Assembly: GCA_014529385.2 (NCBI GenBank)
Contig: CM043953.1
Location: forward strand, 66,133,872 to 66,197,871
Direction: 5' to 3'
Length of the DNA: 64,000 bases
DNA from: Adiantum capillus-veneris
Taxonomy: Eukaryota; Streptophyta; Polypodiopsida; Polypodiales; Pteridaceae
The notes below the pieces were generated by a model. That model searched no databases, was not told the DNA's origin, and saw only the letters and a program-made list of their open reading frames with translations. How positions within the stretch are numbered: position 1 is the stretch's first letter; every line of letters starts with the position of its first letter. Positions 1 through 13,507 of the stretch are shown in pieces. The translations under genes and the position numbers were made by a program.

Positions 1-783
1 CAGAATGGGTGTCACCTGTAGTGATGACGCCTAAAAAGAATGGTAAGTGGAGGGCTGTGTTGACTACAAACCACTAAATGCAGCTACAAAGAGAGACCAC
101 TTTTCTCTCCCTTTCTTGGATGAAATTTTGAATGAAGTAGCGGGTTTTGAATGCTATACCGTCTGTGATGGTTATTCTGGATACTTTCAAATACGCATAG
201 CCTTGGAAGATCAGCTAAAAACCACTTTTATCACGCCATGGGGTTGTTTTGCATACAGGGTTATGCCAGTTGGTCTCACAAATGCACCTGCCACATTCCA
301 AAGATATGTCACATATGTTTTTCAACCATTCTTTGGAACATCCATAAGAGTGTTCATTGATGATTTTTGTACATATAGCTCCTGATTTCACATTTAGAAA
401 AGGTAACTGAAGGTTTGGCCAGGTTGCAGAGCCTAAGCGGACAATTAAATGTGGATAAATGGCACATTGGGGAGAGTAAAGTCATTCTACTAGGCCATGA
501 AATTTCAGCAAAAGGTATCAACGCCTACCCAAGTAAGGTGTCTGCACTCATAGCCCTACCTTCACCAACGACCGCACGTCAACTGGTCTCTTTTCTACAG
601 AAGGTGAGGTACTTAAGTGGATTCATACATCTACTATCACAACTTGTTCTACCACTGCAACAACTCACTCAAAGATGAACTTTCACTTGGGACGAGGAAA
701 ACGAACATCACTACAACAAGGTAAAGGAGGTCTTAGCCACTCTGCCAACTATCTCACCACCTAAGTGGGATGAAAAATTCTAT
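1..783 (+). pseudogene. Ty3/gypsy reverse transcriptase fragment, 5' half of element 1
   Basis: This is the reverse transcriptase and the start of the RNase H connection of an LTR-retrotransposon polyprotein; it would copy element RNA into cDNA in a cytoplasmic particle. Visible motifs are the fingers motif WVSPVV-TPKK at 3-38, VDYKPLN after 59, the FITPWGCFAYRVMPVGL palm segment near 230-280, and the catalytic FIDDF at 354-368. The frame is broken by an apparent 1-base deletion near 50-57, a stop after FIDDFCTYSS at 383-385 and a second shift before 415. The connection segment (GHEIS, then FLQKVRYLSGFI) runs to FY at 783, where a 2.07-kb insertion begins. The element starts outside the window. 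Confidence 0.9.
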
Positions 784-2860
784 TGAGGGCGAGCTTTTTG
801 AAATGGGGCCTCTAAACCCAAACCAATGGCCTACCCTCACAAAATGTTCGTAAAGAGGTACGCACACTACTTGGGGCACCACCTTCTTTTGGGAGTGGAG
901 AAGGGAACCAATCAAAATAACACTTGCACTCACCCACTCAAGCAACACACTTTGAAAACCCCCTTACTCTATATACACTTTGGACACTTGAACACCATCA
1001 ACGATTATGCAACCGAATGCCATGCATCAAAATGAAATATGCAATTTGTGGAATAGCATTCACCTTCTCCCCATAAGAATACCCATAATACATCCAAACT
1101 CTTTCTCTCTCAAGCACTCATCAAAAAATCATGCGCACAAGACTTGCCTCTGAAACACACAAGAGAATCACTTACATCAAACTAACACACTTTGCATAGA
1201 GAGCTCATCTCCATCTATGCAATGCCGTGACACAAATAAAATCACCATGAGAGGTAGCCACATGCATATGTAATGAAGAAAAAGAGAGTTGGAGTGAGAA
1301 ATTTCTTTAGATCAATTGAATAAGTTTGGAGAAACAAACCAATGGTAAATTGAGAATAGAACACTTACTTGATTTCTCGTACACCTTTTAAGGGGAGGAC
1401 AGACGCTGGCTAACCATCACAAAATGCGACACTTGAAAGTTTTGAAGATGATTTCATGATCATTAACATAACCATGAGAGAGATCATGATGTATTTACAA
1501 GTTATTGAGGTGCTACAAATGATTTATTGGGTTGATGGAGTAAGAGATTGTAGAATGGAAAGAGTGGAGAATAGAGTTGCACTTCCTCCAAGGAGGAGGG
1601 TTAGGAGGGAGGATGTGAAAGAGGGAGAGTTGGGGTTTTCTCTACTATGGATCAAGAAACAACATGAAGTTGAAAATATAGGTGTGTGTCCTTGAGTCTC
1701 TCCAAGGGGGGCTATTTATAGTTGTGTAGGAGTGGGATTATGCTACACTTAATTAGAGTAAGTGATTAGACCTAATTAGGTGTCCTTTGACCACTCATTG
1801 AATATTGGACATAAAAGGGACTATTTATTCACCAAAAATATCATTTTAGACCGTGAAGGCTCCATAGGGGTGCATAATGTAGGTGGGCCCCACCATGAGG
1901 CCCTATGGGTGGTTCTTGTGGGGTATCTCAACTTGTCTGTCTTGGCATTTAGAAAGCATCTTTAGGTTGGTCCCATCACATGCAAGTGACCTTGAACAAT
2001 CATTTCTCTTCTAGAAGATGAGTAGGGGAAAAATAAGATCCCACCCTCTTGATTTACTTGATTTACAGTTCCCTTTTGCTGCAAATCTGACAGATTTACA
2101 CTATTTTGACCATAACTTTTTACCTGTAGCTCGGAATGACATGCTTCAAAAGGCAAAATTGACCTTCTCAACATGCTTGATATGAATTTGGACTATTCTT
2201 CACGCCCATGCACCAAGGAATTCGGTTTGGAAGGTCCACACTAGACTAGGGAACCTTTTGCTTCCAAGTCTTCTTGTATGGGCCCTTTGCTTGTATGCAT
2301 CCAAGGGGAATCATGCTTTTTCAAAAGGCTATGATGCTTAAACAAATAGAGGAGGGCCCAAGATTATTTGCTTGTGAAAAGAATATACAATTGGAGTCTT
2401 TTTGAAAGGAGAGAAACTATATGTATATTCTTAAGAGATATTGGGCCACCTATGTAGGGGACATAGAAGACTTGTAGAGAGGGACCATAATCTTTGGTAA
2501 AGACAAGTGGAGAGTTGATTTCCATGGGAATTTATCTATATGGGGTGGAAGATGGATATATTATTTTTCTACTACTAATTCACAAGAGGTAAGAAAGTTT
2601 GGGGGTATATAGTTGGTTATTGTATGCTTATTCTATTTACAAAGCAAAAAAGAAAAGGGTGGTAATATAAATATATGACTAAGGTGACTTTTTTGGGAAG
2701 AGTATAATGTATGTGTCGCCACAAAGGTTAAACTAAGAGGGGAAATTTACTCTAGATAACTTAATAGCGTAGAAAAATATATACACATATGAGGAAGAGG
2801 ACGTTGAGTAGGCTGACAAATGTTGCAAAAAGATGGTTACCATTTTATGCCACTCACTAT
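780..2860. mobile_element. 2.07-kb insertion inside gypsy element 1, flanked by CTAT duplication
   Basis: The polyprotein coding of element 1 stops at FY (ends 783) and resumes in the matching codon at 2861. Between them lie 2073 bases (784-2856) starting TGAGGG and ending CACTCA, flanked by CTAT at 780-783 and 2857-2860. The TG...CA ends and short duplication fit a solo LTR; the imperfect inverted ends (TGAG / CTCA) also leave a DNA transposon possible. A TATA-like motif (ctatttatag) lies near 1709. The interior has short frames (for example 1456-1695) but no recognisable protein. The flanking duplication is direct sequence evidence; the element class is inference. Confidence 0.75.
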
Positions 2861-4765
2861 GTCACCTCAAGTGTTGGTGATGACTCATTGGGGGCTGTGC
2901 TACTCCAAAAGGATACGACGACATCTTTCATGAGGCCAATCTACTTCTCTAGTCGAATGATGACAGTAGGAGAGAAAGGTTTCACCCATGTGGAACACTT
3001 AGTCCTAGCTCTTAGATTCACAACTTTAAAGTTTAGGTCATATTTGCTGCCTAAGCAATTTGCGATTCTAACCACGGATGAAATATTTCCCTATGTTGTA
3101 CAACACATGGATGTGTCTGCTAGGATTACTAAATGGCTAGTTCGTCTGCAAGAGTTTGACTACACGGTACAGGTAGAAAGCACGACAAGGGCAAGTTTGG
3201 GGGGACTCATGACCTACCAAGTCTTTGAAAGGAAGGAGAAGCAATCTAAGGAAGGAGAAGTCCGATTACCTCCAGTACCACCGATGGTAGAAGGAGCATA
3301 CTCTCTCTACTTTGATGGAGCCTACAAGCGAGCGTCCGACAAAGCAGGTACAGGCATAGTGGTCTTTGATGACAAAGGGACAAAGGTATTTTCATTGGGC
3401 CAATTGTTAGATTCACATTCTAACAATGAAGCTGAGTATGCAACACTAACCAAGGGTCTACAATGGTGCGTCTCGCAAGGTGTACAACGCCTTAATGTAT
3501 TTGGGGATGCTCTACTTCTGGTAAGGCAAGTAAATGGAGCATGGACATGCAAGAATCCTAGTTTAAGGACTCACTTAAGTGGTGTAAAAACCGTGTTGGG
3601 TAAGTTTGAAAAAGTTCAAATACACCATATCCCAAGGGCTCAAAACCAAGAAGAAGATGCCCTAGCAAGTGAAAGACTACAGGAAGTGGTGGTTGGAGCA
3701 ATAAAGCTAAAGCTCCCCCTATTTCAAGGTAGTGACGCCTTGCCTGACATCATGCATTTTTTGGAAACAAGGAAATGCACATCAGATTTAACAAAGGGAC
3801 AAAAGCAATGGCTGACGTGGAAGGCCACAAGGTATCGACTCATCAATGACGGTTTGTACTGTAAGGGTAAGGACCAAATACTCAGGAAGGTCCCTCTCTC
3901 TCAGGAAATCACGGGAGTAATTGCTAGCTGTCATGACAGGGTTTGTGGTGGTCACTTTTCCCTAGACATAACAAGTAGGAAAATCTTGCAGGCAGGCTTC
4001 ATATGGCCTAGCCTCAACCGTGATGTACACCACTGGTGCAAAACGTGTAAGTTGTGTCAAAAGGCCGGCACTAGGTCACTTATGCATGAACCACAGACAC
4101 CTATTCTCTCATATGGCCCATTTGAAAAATGGGGTATCGATGCCATTGGGCCATTACATAGGGCCAACTCAGGAAAATTCTACATTATCATGGGGGTCGA
4201 CTACATGACTAGATGGGCAGAGGCTACAGCCACCACTAGAATCACAGTGGTAGAGGTAGCTAAATTTATCTACAAGAACATATGTTGTAGGTTTGGCACA
4301 CCTTTAGAGATCATCTCTGATAGAGGGCCAGGTTTCAGAGCAGACTTGGTAGGAGAATTAATGCAGAAACTGGGCATTACAAGGAGGCACTCTTCACCAT
4401 ATTACCCTCAATGTAACGGCCTAGTTGAAAAGGTAAATGGAATGGTTTCTAAAATTATTACCAAGCAGGTAAACAATCATCCTGGAGACTGGGATAAGTC
4501 CCTACTACCAGCTTTATGGGCCTACAGAACTTCATTCCATACATCCTTGGGATTCACACCATATCATTTAGTATTTGGTAAGGAAGCAATCTTGCCCATT
4601 GAAGTGCGACTACAAAGTCTCAAAGTAATGACAAGCCAACTTCAACAGCCCAACATGCATTTGAGAGATCACATTATCGACTTGGAAAGACCGCAGTTGG
4701 ATAGAGAAGAAGCAATAAATTATTATGCAGCACAAGCAGAGCATAGACGGCTTAGCTTTAACTAG
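2861..4765 (+). pseudogene. Ty3/gypsy RNase H - archaeal-type RNase H - integrase, element 1
   Basis: This continues the polyprotein of element 1 and is the longest intact stretch. In order: the end of the RT-linked RNase H (GDDSLGAVLL, then YFSSRMM); a second RNase H with its acidic residues in YFDGA, SNNEAEY, GDALLLV and EEDALA; an integrase zinc finger (CHDRVCGGH ... CKLCQ); and the integrase core with GIDAIG, SDRGPGF and GLVEKVNG carrying the D, D and E. An extra RNase H before integrase is a feature of the Tat group of plant Ty3/gypsy elements. The reading frame runs from 2789, but the first 24 codons belong to the insertion. A TAG at 4763-4765 ends it within the integrase C-terminal part. 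Confidence 0.92.
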
Positions 4766-5077
4766 CATCTCCGGCAAAAATAATTGAAGAAAGGAATGTT
4801 GGTGCTCCGCTACGACAATCACTTCAACACGCGCAAGGATAAGAAACTCCTACTCCGATGGGAAGGCCCTTTCATCATCAGGAAAAAGTATGTCAATGGA
4901 AGCTACCAGCTTATAGAGGCTGATGGAAAACTTCATAAAACCAAGGTAAATGGTTGGCGACTTAAACCTTATTTTCTTCGATTTGACCAGGCTCCACCTA
5001 TTGACATTCCAGATGAGGACACACCATCAGCCGCCACCTCTGACGATAATGATCAAACAGATGAGCTAGAGACATGA
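4766..5077 (+). pseudogene. Integrase C-terminal tail of element 1
   Basis: In the same frame as the integrase core, after a TAG (4763-4765) and a nearby TAA, coding resumes with a GPY/F-like module: a KKGMLVLRYD segment, then LLLRWEGPFIIRKKY and NGSYQLIEADG. In retroelements this C-terminal module binds DNA or guides integration. An acidic tail (DEDTPSAATSDDNDQ) ends at 5077. A purine-rich tract at about 5090-5100 (aaaaggggagggc) follows at once and is the expected polypurine tract, so the protein-coding part of the element ends here. The two stops make the tail unlikely to be translated with the rest. Confidence 0.85.
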
Positions 5078-5105
5078 ATGCCTCTAGCCAAAAGGGGAGG
5101 GCTAA

Positions 5106-6393
5106 TGATGGGGGCTTTTCACAAGCCAGACTCCCATACCCCTCTTCTCTCTTCCCCACCCCATGGAAACCTCCTCTTAGGGAGGGAGTAATAAAAGGCA
5201 TTGGAAAAAGTAAGAAAAAAATAAAGTATGAGTATGTAAATAAGTGAGAAAGGTAAAATAGGCCACCTCGTGCTTACGGGGCAGCCCATCCCCACCCTGC
5301 CTCCTTTCTCTTCATTGTTGCCCCACCGTGTGTCCCTTTTCCTCTCCTCCAATCAAAAGGTCAACCCCCTCTCTCTTTCCCTTGTCCTTTCTCCTTTCTC
5401 TCTCCCCTCAAGCTACCCCACCCCCTGTCCTTACCAATAATGCACCATAACTCACATGCCACTTATCCTATCTTCCAAAACAGTATACCCCACCCCCCTT
5501 TTCTCTCTCCTATAATATCCCATGACCCAAATATCCCCCTCTCTCTCTAAAGGGTTCCATGTCTCTTGTCTTGTATCCAGATAACCTCCCCCACACTCAC
5601 ACACACTCAGTTTCACTGAAAAAGGTGCCCAGAGACCCATCCCCACCCGATGGTTATTTGATTTTTCTTGTGTTCACACACATCTGCACACAGATTCACC
5701 TCTGAACACACTCCCCTCTCTCCCCTCTTGTAATTACTTTATTCTCCACGTCACCTCTCACTTTTTTCATCAACCCATCTCTCTCTCTTAGTCTCTCTCT
5801 CATGAGACTGCTGTTCTGGCGCATATACACACAGCCAGACAAGTGGGGCCCACAGTCACATGGCCTGGATAGATAATATTTCTTCATTTCTAAATTCTAG
5901 AATTTCTTCCCCCTCCTTCCCTATATAAAGAGGGGTCACCATCACACTAAGTACACACACACCATCACCAGAGAGTACACTATGCACTGTGTGTGCCTAG
6001 CACACACACACACACACCCACACCATCACCATCACCGCAGTCACCATGCTTGACTTGAGCATGACCTCTACACCCTTGGGCTATGGAAGATGAAGGGCAG
6101 CTAAATGAAGGATAATGGCCATAACCCTCGTGAGAGTCTTCGCCATCATCTCCCACCTATCCGCCATGTACTCTACTACTCTCTCCCTTCTCTTTCCCCT
6201 ACCCTATGCTCCCCATTTCATCACCTTATTCTCCAAATAAAGCTTGAGGTTTTGTGAGTATGTTTCTTGCAATGTTTTTCCCATGTGAGGTGTGCGGAAT
6301 CGCCACCTAATCTTGTGTTTGGAGTGAGCTTGTGTATGTGTGAAGGGTGTGCAGATTCGCCATCCTTTTGTGGTACCTAAGTACTAAGCCACT

Positions 6394-6445
<52 letters not shown>

Positions 6446-6552
6446 GATCTCATTCCCCTTCCTCTTCACCATTACTCCAAGCATCCATCTCTCTTGGATG
6501 AAAACTTTGTTATAGTGGGGTGTTGTTTGCGTCGTAGCCGCTCAAAGCTAGG
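5106..6552 (+). repeat. Probable LTR of gypsy element 1
   Basis: A polypurine tract near 5090-5100 is followed by TGATGGGGGC at 5106, a plausible LTR start. Inside are a strong TATA box (tatataaag, 5922-5930) and AATAAA at 6237-6242, the promoter and polyadenylation layout expected of an LTR. Much of 5300-5900 is pyrimidine-rich, and a CT microsatellite sits at 6397-6441. The right end is uncertain: no matching 5' LTR is in the window. The decamer TGGTGCCCCC at 6553-6562 also occurs just after the 5' LTR of element 2, so I place the tentative end before it. Confidence 0.55.
5922..5930 (+). promoter_or_regulatory. TATA box of element 1 LTR
   Basis: The sequence tatataaag lies in a pyrimidine-rich region about 815 bases into the presumed LTR and about 310 bases before an AATAAA. 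It is the best TATA-type box in this part of the window and would start the retroelement transcript near 5950-5960. Confidence 0.6.
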
Positions 6553-7020
6553 TGGTGCCCCCTGTTCGCTTTACCGTGACAGGCTCGAGGCGCGCCATTC
6601 GGCCCCCGGCGTTTTAGGGCCGTCAGAGTTCGGGGTTCGCTTTGCCCTCGTCAGCACTATGTATCCAAGTGCTTGAAAAGCCCTAGGTTTGGTGTCATCC
6701 CACCTACAAATTTTGAGACCTACCTCTAAATTCCAATTTGAAGGTGAGAATGCCTATAAAGTTAAGAGGGAGAAACCTAGGTCTAGTGTAATCCCACCCC
6801 CAAATTTTGAAATTTTCCTTTAAGTTATAATTTGAAGTTGAGAGCACCTACAAAGTTCTGAGAAATTTAGTGCAAAAACTTTTAAACAAACTCAACATTT
6901 TACTCCACCTTCCATCGTTGTTAACTTGCAATTGCTCGCCACCCCTCCTAGATTTTCTCCCCGTCCTAGATTCCTCAACTTGGCTTACTCGCCTTTGTTC
7001 GTGATTGGCTATGGGACCAA

Positions 7021-7097
<77 letters not shown>

Positions 7098-7242
7098 GGT
7101 GCACGCGTGCACACACACACACACACACTCAGCCTTAGTTACTTACACAGGCTCGCTCAGCTAGATTGGACTCTCTCACAATCGCATTGGAGGTTGAGAT
7201 TCAAGTCTCATACACACACATAGCCAACGGCCAATCGCGTTG

Positions 7243-7316
<74 letters not shown>

Positions 7317-7546
7317 CATGGACATGAACACATACATAAGTAGCTGTTGTTGCAGGCTGAGATTGGTTTGGGACCTTCAAACGCCAAGGTCATCGAGCTG
7401 CAATTATTTTGGTTCCAAACCTAAACGGTTGTGCAAGTTAGAATGGATGACACGTGGGAGGCCTCTTCTTGCTTGGAAAATTTAAGCTCCACTATATATG
7501 TATAAACTTACTTTAAATTATTTCGATGAAGAAATTTTTTTTTGGC

Positions 7547-7592
<46 letters not shown>

Positions 7593-7593
7593 A
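6397..7593. repeat. Series of CT and CA microsatellites
   Basis: Perfect or near-perfect CT runs occur at 6397-6441, 7024-7094, 7244-7274 and about 7544-7568. The last three pass into CA/AC runs (7110-7128, 7274-7315, about 7568-7592). The open frames over them (Ser-Leu, Arg-Glu and Thr-His repeats) are artefacts of the repeat. No gene is visible between them. Confidence 0.95.
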
Positions 7594-8985
7594 TGCACGT
7601 ACGCACACACATACATACCTCTCTATTTTGGAGCTATTCGAGACCATTGTTCAATGTTCGATTAAAATTAGGGTTTAATGTGGTAATTGAAAAATCTTAG
7701 CAATTTCAACGTCATCTTGGAGTAAATCGATAAAATTTTGGTAGCGTATACACGAACAATATCTTGAGTTCTAAACACTATTCAATTGGCTTTCAAAAGA
7801 AAAAGGAAAGTCTTTAAAAGTAGTGTCATTTTTTTTGACTGCTTGAGAAAGGTTAAAAGGTGAAAGGTTCACAAATTTCAACATTCCAAACTTCAAAGAA
7901 ATGAGAGAGTTTATAAGGTTTTCTCTTAAGTGAAGGAGCCGATGACACATGGAGGGTCTCTCCTTCCTTGAAAAATTTAAGCTACTTCATATATACTATA
8001 GATAGAAGTTTAGAACTTAAAGATGTAGAACTTTTAAAGTAATATCTCCAATGATCCAATGATGACCTAGAGTCTTTTTAAAAAAAAAATAGAAGGTAGA
8101 ACTTTGAATCAAAGAAAGTGAAAATGTTACATGGATCCACAGGTAGGAGAAGGGTCACCCCGAGACGCTAGATTTTTAGGACTTAGAACTTATGTTTTTT
8201 TTTAAAAGCTTAGAGATGTAGAGATTTTAAAGTGGGATCTAGCTTCACATCAAGGCTAAAATTGACGTCTTTTTTTTTGTCAAGGGCTATTTTGCCTATC
8301 AAAACAAGTGCTTTAAAAAAAAACTCATGTCATTTAACATGCTAGAATCTCAAAATTGCATGTCATTTTTTGTATAAATATCTTTAAGTTAACGTTATAT
8401 ATGGCAAATTATATAAGTTGATTGCATTACACAAAGCATATGAAAGGGGGCTTGAAAAATTGCATGCCAAAAAGAAATTTTGATCATGTATGGCAGGCTT
8501 GGTGATTTTATCACTTGTTTTGCATGTTTTTGTTGCGTAGAAAGAGGGTTGCTTTTTATGATAAATGTATCAATATGATACTTTTGTTTAGAGAAGGAAG
8601 TTGTGCTCTAGTCACCATATATAGAAATTTATCCAAAGAGAGCTATCGGAGATGGTTAGAATCTTGAAAACAACATGAACTACAAAGATCACTTAGGCAT
8701 GTTAAAACACACAAGTATCTCTTTAAAAAATTAAAATAAAAAAATTTACGCTTGATATGAATTAAGTCAAAATAATACATGTACCAAAAACGTTGGTATA
8801 TCCTTTGCACAAGGGTCATCCAACATATACAATAAAGTTAATTCAAAGGGTGAAAGCCCCTTGAGGGATTTAAGACCGCTTTCTCATGCTTGACTGAAGC
8901 CATCTGCAAGTTTCCAACACTAGTTTTGCATGCAGTACTCCGTTCTTTTTCTAGATTAGTTGTTAATTCTTCGAAACCCATATGG
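7594..8985. other. AT-rich non-coding stretch
   Basis: No supported gene, RNA or element end is visible. The sequence is AT-rich with several A or T runs. The phrase tcttccttg...gaaaatttaagct occurs twice (about 7460-7490 and 7960-7985), suggesting an old local duplication. Confidence 0.5.
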
Positions 8986-8989
8986 CTTT

Positions 8990-9735
8990 TAGGACTACAA
9001 CTCTAACTATACTAATTTTTTTCGTCATATCTTCATCATCTAAGCGCTTGGACCCTTGCACTAAGTCTCGTCTAAAGAAAGGGGTGTCTAGATGGCAGAA
9101 CACCCATCTGCAGACTGCTGATCATTTGCTATTTCCCCATATGAGGTGGGATATGGTCTCAGTTTGTTGGTTGCATCTGATGCAGATTCCATCGCCAAGG
9201 TCTCTCACTTTGGCCTTGTCCTCGGTCGGTAAAAAACCAAAAATCATTTTCCAAAGGAAAACTTTCTACTCATCTTTGCATTTAGAGTGCCATATGTTCT
9301 CCAAGACCTGGCTCCATTTGGGTCTGCTCCACTTTATTGAGCTGTCAAACCCACTGCTCAAAGAAAGCCAGCTTCTCATAAATGCTCTTTGTTGAGGGAG
9401 AAATAAAGCACTTTCCCCTAGGTCACTTCCACGCCGTCCACTTGATTGCCATAGAGCAAAGTGGGAGGAAGATGTGGGAAAGTAAATCCAGAGTCTACCA
9501 ATAAGTACCTCTTTCCGTAGGAAAAGTCTATCTAGAGACTACCATCCTCCTCCATGATGGTTCCACAGAAAGGCCTGGGTGCCAAATCCTTTATTGTTGA
9601 GTTGTCTTGCAATCTCCATCTAGTGGATATCAAGAAAAAAACCTTGTAAAATAGGACCCCAAGGAGACCAGTGCAAAGCAATGCTTTTTCAGTATTTGGT
9701 CTCTTAATCCCAAATGAGTATGGAGGTGGCACAAG
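8990..9735 (-). pseudogene. LINE fragment: C-terminal zinc-binding region of a non-LTR retrotransposon
   Basis: Read on the minus strand, about 9280 to 9000 gives FLWKMIFGFLPTEDKAK, then CIRCNQQTETISHLIWG. This is the pattern of the zf-RVT domain found after the reverse transcriptase of plant LINEs (W-K ... LPT-D ... C-x2-C ... ET-HL). The last expected cysteine is replaced (WGNSK). Coding-like sequence continues upstream on the same strand to about 9732 with frameshifts. The plus-strand frame 8982-9395 is only the antisense of this. The fragment is broken and has no reverse transcriptase core here. Confidence 0.7.
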
Positions 9736-9825
9736 TCTCTCATCACGATCCTTTTAGTCGCAATGATGACACAACACAAGCAAACTTCGACATTCCCCTC
9801 ATGCATTGTTAAATAGAGAGAGAAA

Positions 9826-10625
<800 letters not shown>

Positions 10626-10629
<4 letters not shown>

Positions 10630-12000
10630 TGTCACCTCCACTTCCTCTTTCTTTTCACTTTCTCAACCTTTTCCTTATCCTTGAAACAAGGCATCTTTGC
10701 AGATTTTCGTTAATGAAGCTACTCGAAATGATTGTACCACACATACTGCAATAGAACTTTTGTGCTCTACGCTCTTAAGGACTTAGGGGATATGAGTAAG
10801 AATTGGAAGAGGATCTTACAAGAATTTAGGCTCCACACACATTCACCTTGACACTATGTGTTTAGAAACCTACTCAAATGGTCTTGCAAGATCCTACTAC
10901 AATTTTTTTAGGGATATTATTAATCTAATAATATTATCCACTTGCTAAATTCACTACAATCAATGAGCTAATGAACTCAAAGTCACACCGAGCATTGTGT
11001 GTGGAAATCCATACAAAAACATTACAAATTTTCAAATACTACATAGGGTAGTATACACAAGCTCTAAAAAATTTAAATATGTTGCTAGATCAACACGAAA
11101 ATACTTCTTCAACTCATCACATGAGCTTGGGATCCAAGTGAGAATGAAAACCATTTCAGATTCGCCATGAGAAGGGTACTTAATTCAATGAAAAATGAAC
11201 ATACAATGGACTAGAATAGCTGAAGCTTGATTAGATGAATGCCAAATGTTGATTATAAGTGCTCAAAGATCTCCTTAACTCTATTTCAAGATAAGGATCT
11301 ATGTACAAATGAATTTAACAAAATCTACAAGAGGTGAATCTCCTTGCCGTACTTAGAAAGACAATTCTAGTGATAATCATAAGTATGATTGTCAAACTAG
11401 GATATGAACCCTCAAATTGTGCATTATTTTGCAAATCTTTTGACATTTGGATAGCTTGTTCGAACCTTCTAATGGCCGCTTCTTTTTTGGGTGTATGATT
11501 TTTTTTGACACAATTATGGTGCAATGCACTTTGGAGGAATGTGGATTTCATCCCAATCTACTATCCACTGCAAACTACATTTCTATTCAAGGTCCCTTCA
11601 ATTATTTCTATTTAGATCTCAAAAGGTATCACTAGTTTGCTACTTAACATTGCAAATATGTATGATTGAATCATTTAAGATGCCTTGCTTGCATCCTATC
11701 AAAGAAGGTTTCCTAGGTTCTTTATTTCACTACAAGGTGAATGCTGGATCCAACCTGAGGTGGTTTGGGAACATGCAAGATGAATGATGGATTTTGGGAT
11801 CTCCTTAAAGGTCCTTCTCCTCCACCTTTGTGGTTTCTATTCTTTTTTGTTCATGCTAACAAATCATAGCCTTCATAGCCTCCCTAGGTATATGGATCCA
11901 CCATTTAGCTAGTAGCTTCTTTCTTTGAAAAATCCCTTTATGCCTTAAAAGAATATGGCTATGTTGGTAGTGGTAGGTGCTTTTTGCTTCCTTTGTTGCC
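10626..12000. other. Non-coding stretch, no supported feature
   Basis: AT-rich sequence. The short frames at 11315-11787 on both strands match nothing I recognise. Copia-like coding begins on the minus strand just to the right, so part of this stretch may be decayed copia sequence. Confidence 0.4.
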
Positions 12001-12049
12001 AAGTATGCTAGATAAAGACATTTGCAAATCATCTATTTAATTCCATACT

Positions 12050-13507
12050 ATTTTTGACCACCTCATCCATTTGAATAGAACAAGATATTCATTTTTGACC
12101 ACCTCGTCCATTTGAATATCACAACATATCCCCCTCTAAATACTTTGTCATCATAGGACTGCATACATTTCTATGTACAAGTTCTAGTGGCTAAAGATGC
12201 TTTCTACCCAATGGCAAGTGTACAAATCTAGTTTGTTTTCCATAAATGTGATGCTCACATATAGAAAAATCATTGAAAATCAACATAGGTTAGTAACCAA
12301 AATGTGCTATAATATTCATTCCCTTTTGGATCATATGGTTTAGCTGACTGTGCCACAACTCAATAGATGACAACTTGGTTATAGAGATAAAATCATACTA
12401 TAGTGTACCCCAAATCATCTAGCTATCTAGTGGATATCAAGCTCTTTGCGAGCTTGAGTACATGTCTTGGAATTGCGTAGAATAAACTTTGTGCCATTAT
12501 TCCTCACTAGCTTGATTCCTCCAACACAAACTATATCAAGTACATAAGAATCTCCAAGATTCATGATGCCTTGAGTCTTTGCATAAGTAGATAACCAATC
12601 TCTATGTGGTGTAACGTGTAAGCCTACACTCCAAGCAATGACCCAATTTTGGGCAAAAGTGTCATCCTATGCAACAAGATCATCCATGCTAAGATATAAT
12701 GAGAATATCAAAATATCTGAAACATTGGTCTTGGGAGACTCTACCACAATGATCTCCTCAAGCCTCGCTTTGCCCTTTGTGTCATTGTGAGACTTCTTCT
12801 CATTGCAAGACTTCTTCTCGTCTCTCTGCCACCATGATCTACAATCCTTCTTCACATGCCTTTTCTCATGGTGATAAAAACATTCTACATTGCACGTGGA
12901 ACCACGAGTTTTGTTGTGGGAATTATTGCAATACTTAGACTTGGTAGGATTGTAAGCGCAACCTTGCTGCTCCTATGAGCTAGCAACATATACATGACCA
13001 TATTTGGTAGGCTCAATGGATTTCTTGGGAATCTGTTCAATGAAAAAATAATGATTACATCATTGTAGACCAAATTTCCCTTCGGCACAAAGTTACTTCT
13101 GGTTGTGCAAAAAGTGTCCCATGAGGAAGGTAGAGAGCATAACAAGAAAATAGATTGCACCTCTTCATAAAAGTTGAGTCTGAAATAGATTTTTCATCAA
13201 GTAAGCTTTATTACTTACACTCTTGTTCTCATAGATACTCCATAATTTACCCCATAAGACTTTAAAAGAAGCTTCACTAACAATAGTGAAATACACCGAC
13301 TCTGCAACTTGTAGATGAATAGTGGATCTAGGCATCAAACACTTTCCATTGTGCATCTCTATAGCCATCGGCCTCTTAGTACTCAAATAGTGGCTCCACC
13401 TGACCTTTCTCAGAATAGCCATCCGGAATCTACTCTTTCCATATGGAAAATTTAGTTCCATGAAACTTTCTAATGTTATAGATATTTTTCTCAAAAGAAG
13501 AGGCCAT
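12050..13507 (-). pseudogene. Ty1/copia relic: gag, zinc knuckle, protease, start of integrase
   Basis: Read on the minus strand from an ATG at 13507 (MASSFEKNIYN), this is a degraded copia polyprotein. Recognisable parts are a gag segment (FRMAILRKVRWSHYLSTKRP; LPSSWDTFCTT), the end of a CCHC knuckle (KKDCRSWW), a protease region recognisable from LHVTPHRDW and GDSYVLDI, and a GAG-pre-integrase segment (IYGKQTRFVHLP; PLELVH). The protease active site, normally DSGAS, reads AWSVG, so catalysis is lost. Frameshifts and stops are frequent, and no LTR or primer site was identified beside it. Confidence 0.8.

Noticed and set aside
8982-9395. 137-codon plus-strand frame starting with a hydrophobic segment (possible secreted protein)
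   Set aside because: It is antisense to a recognisable LINE zinc-binding region on the minus strand.
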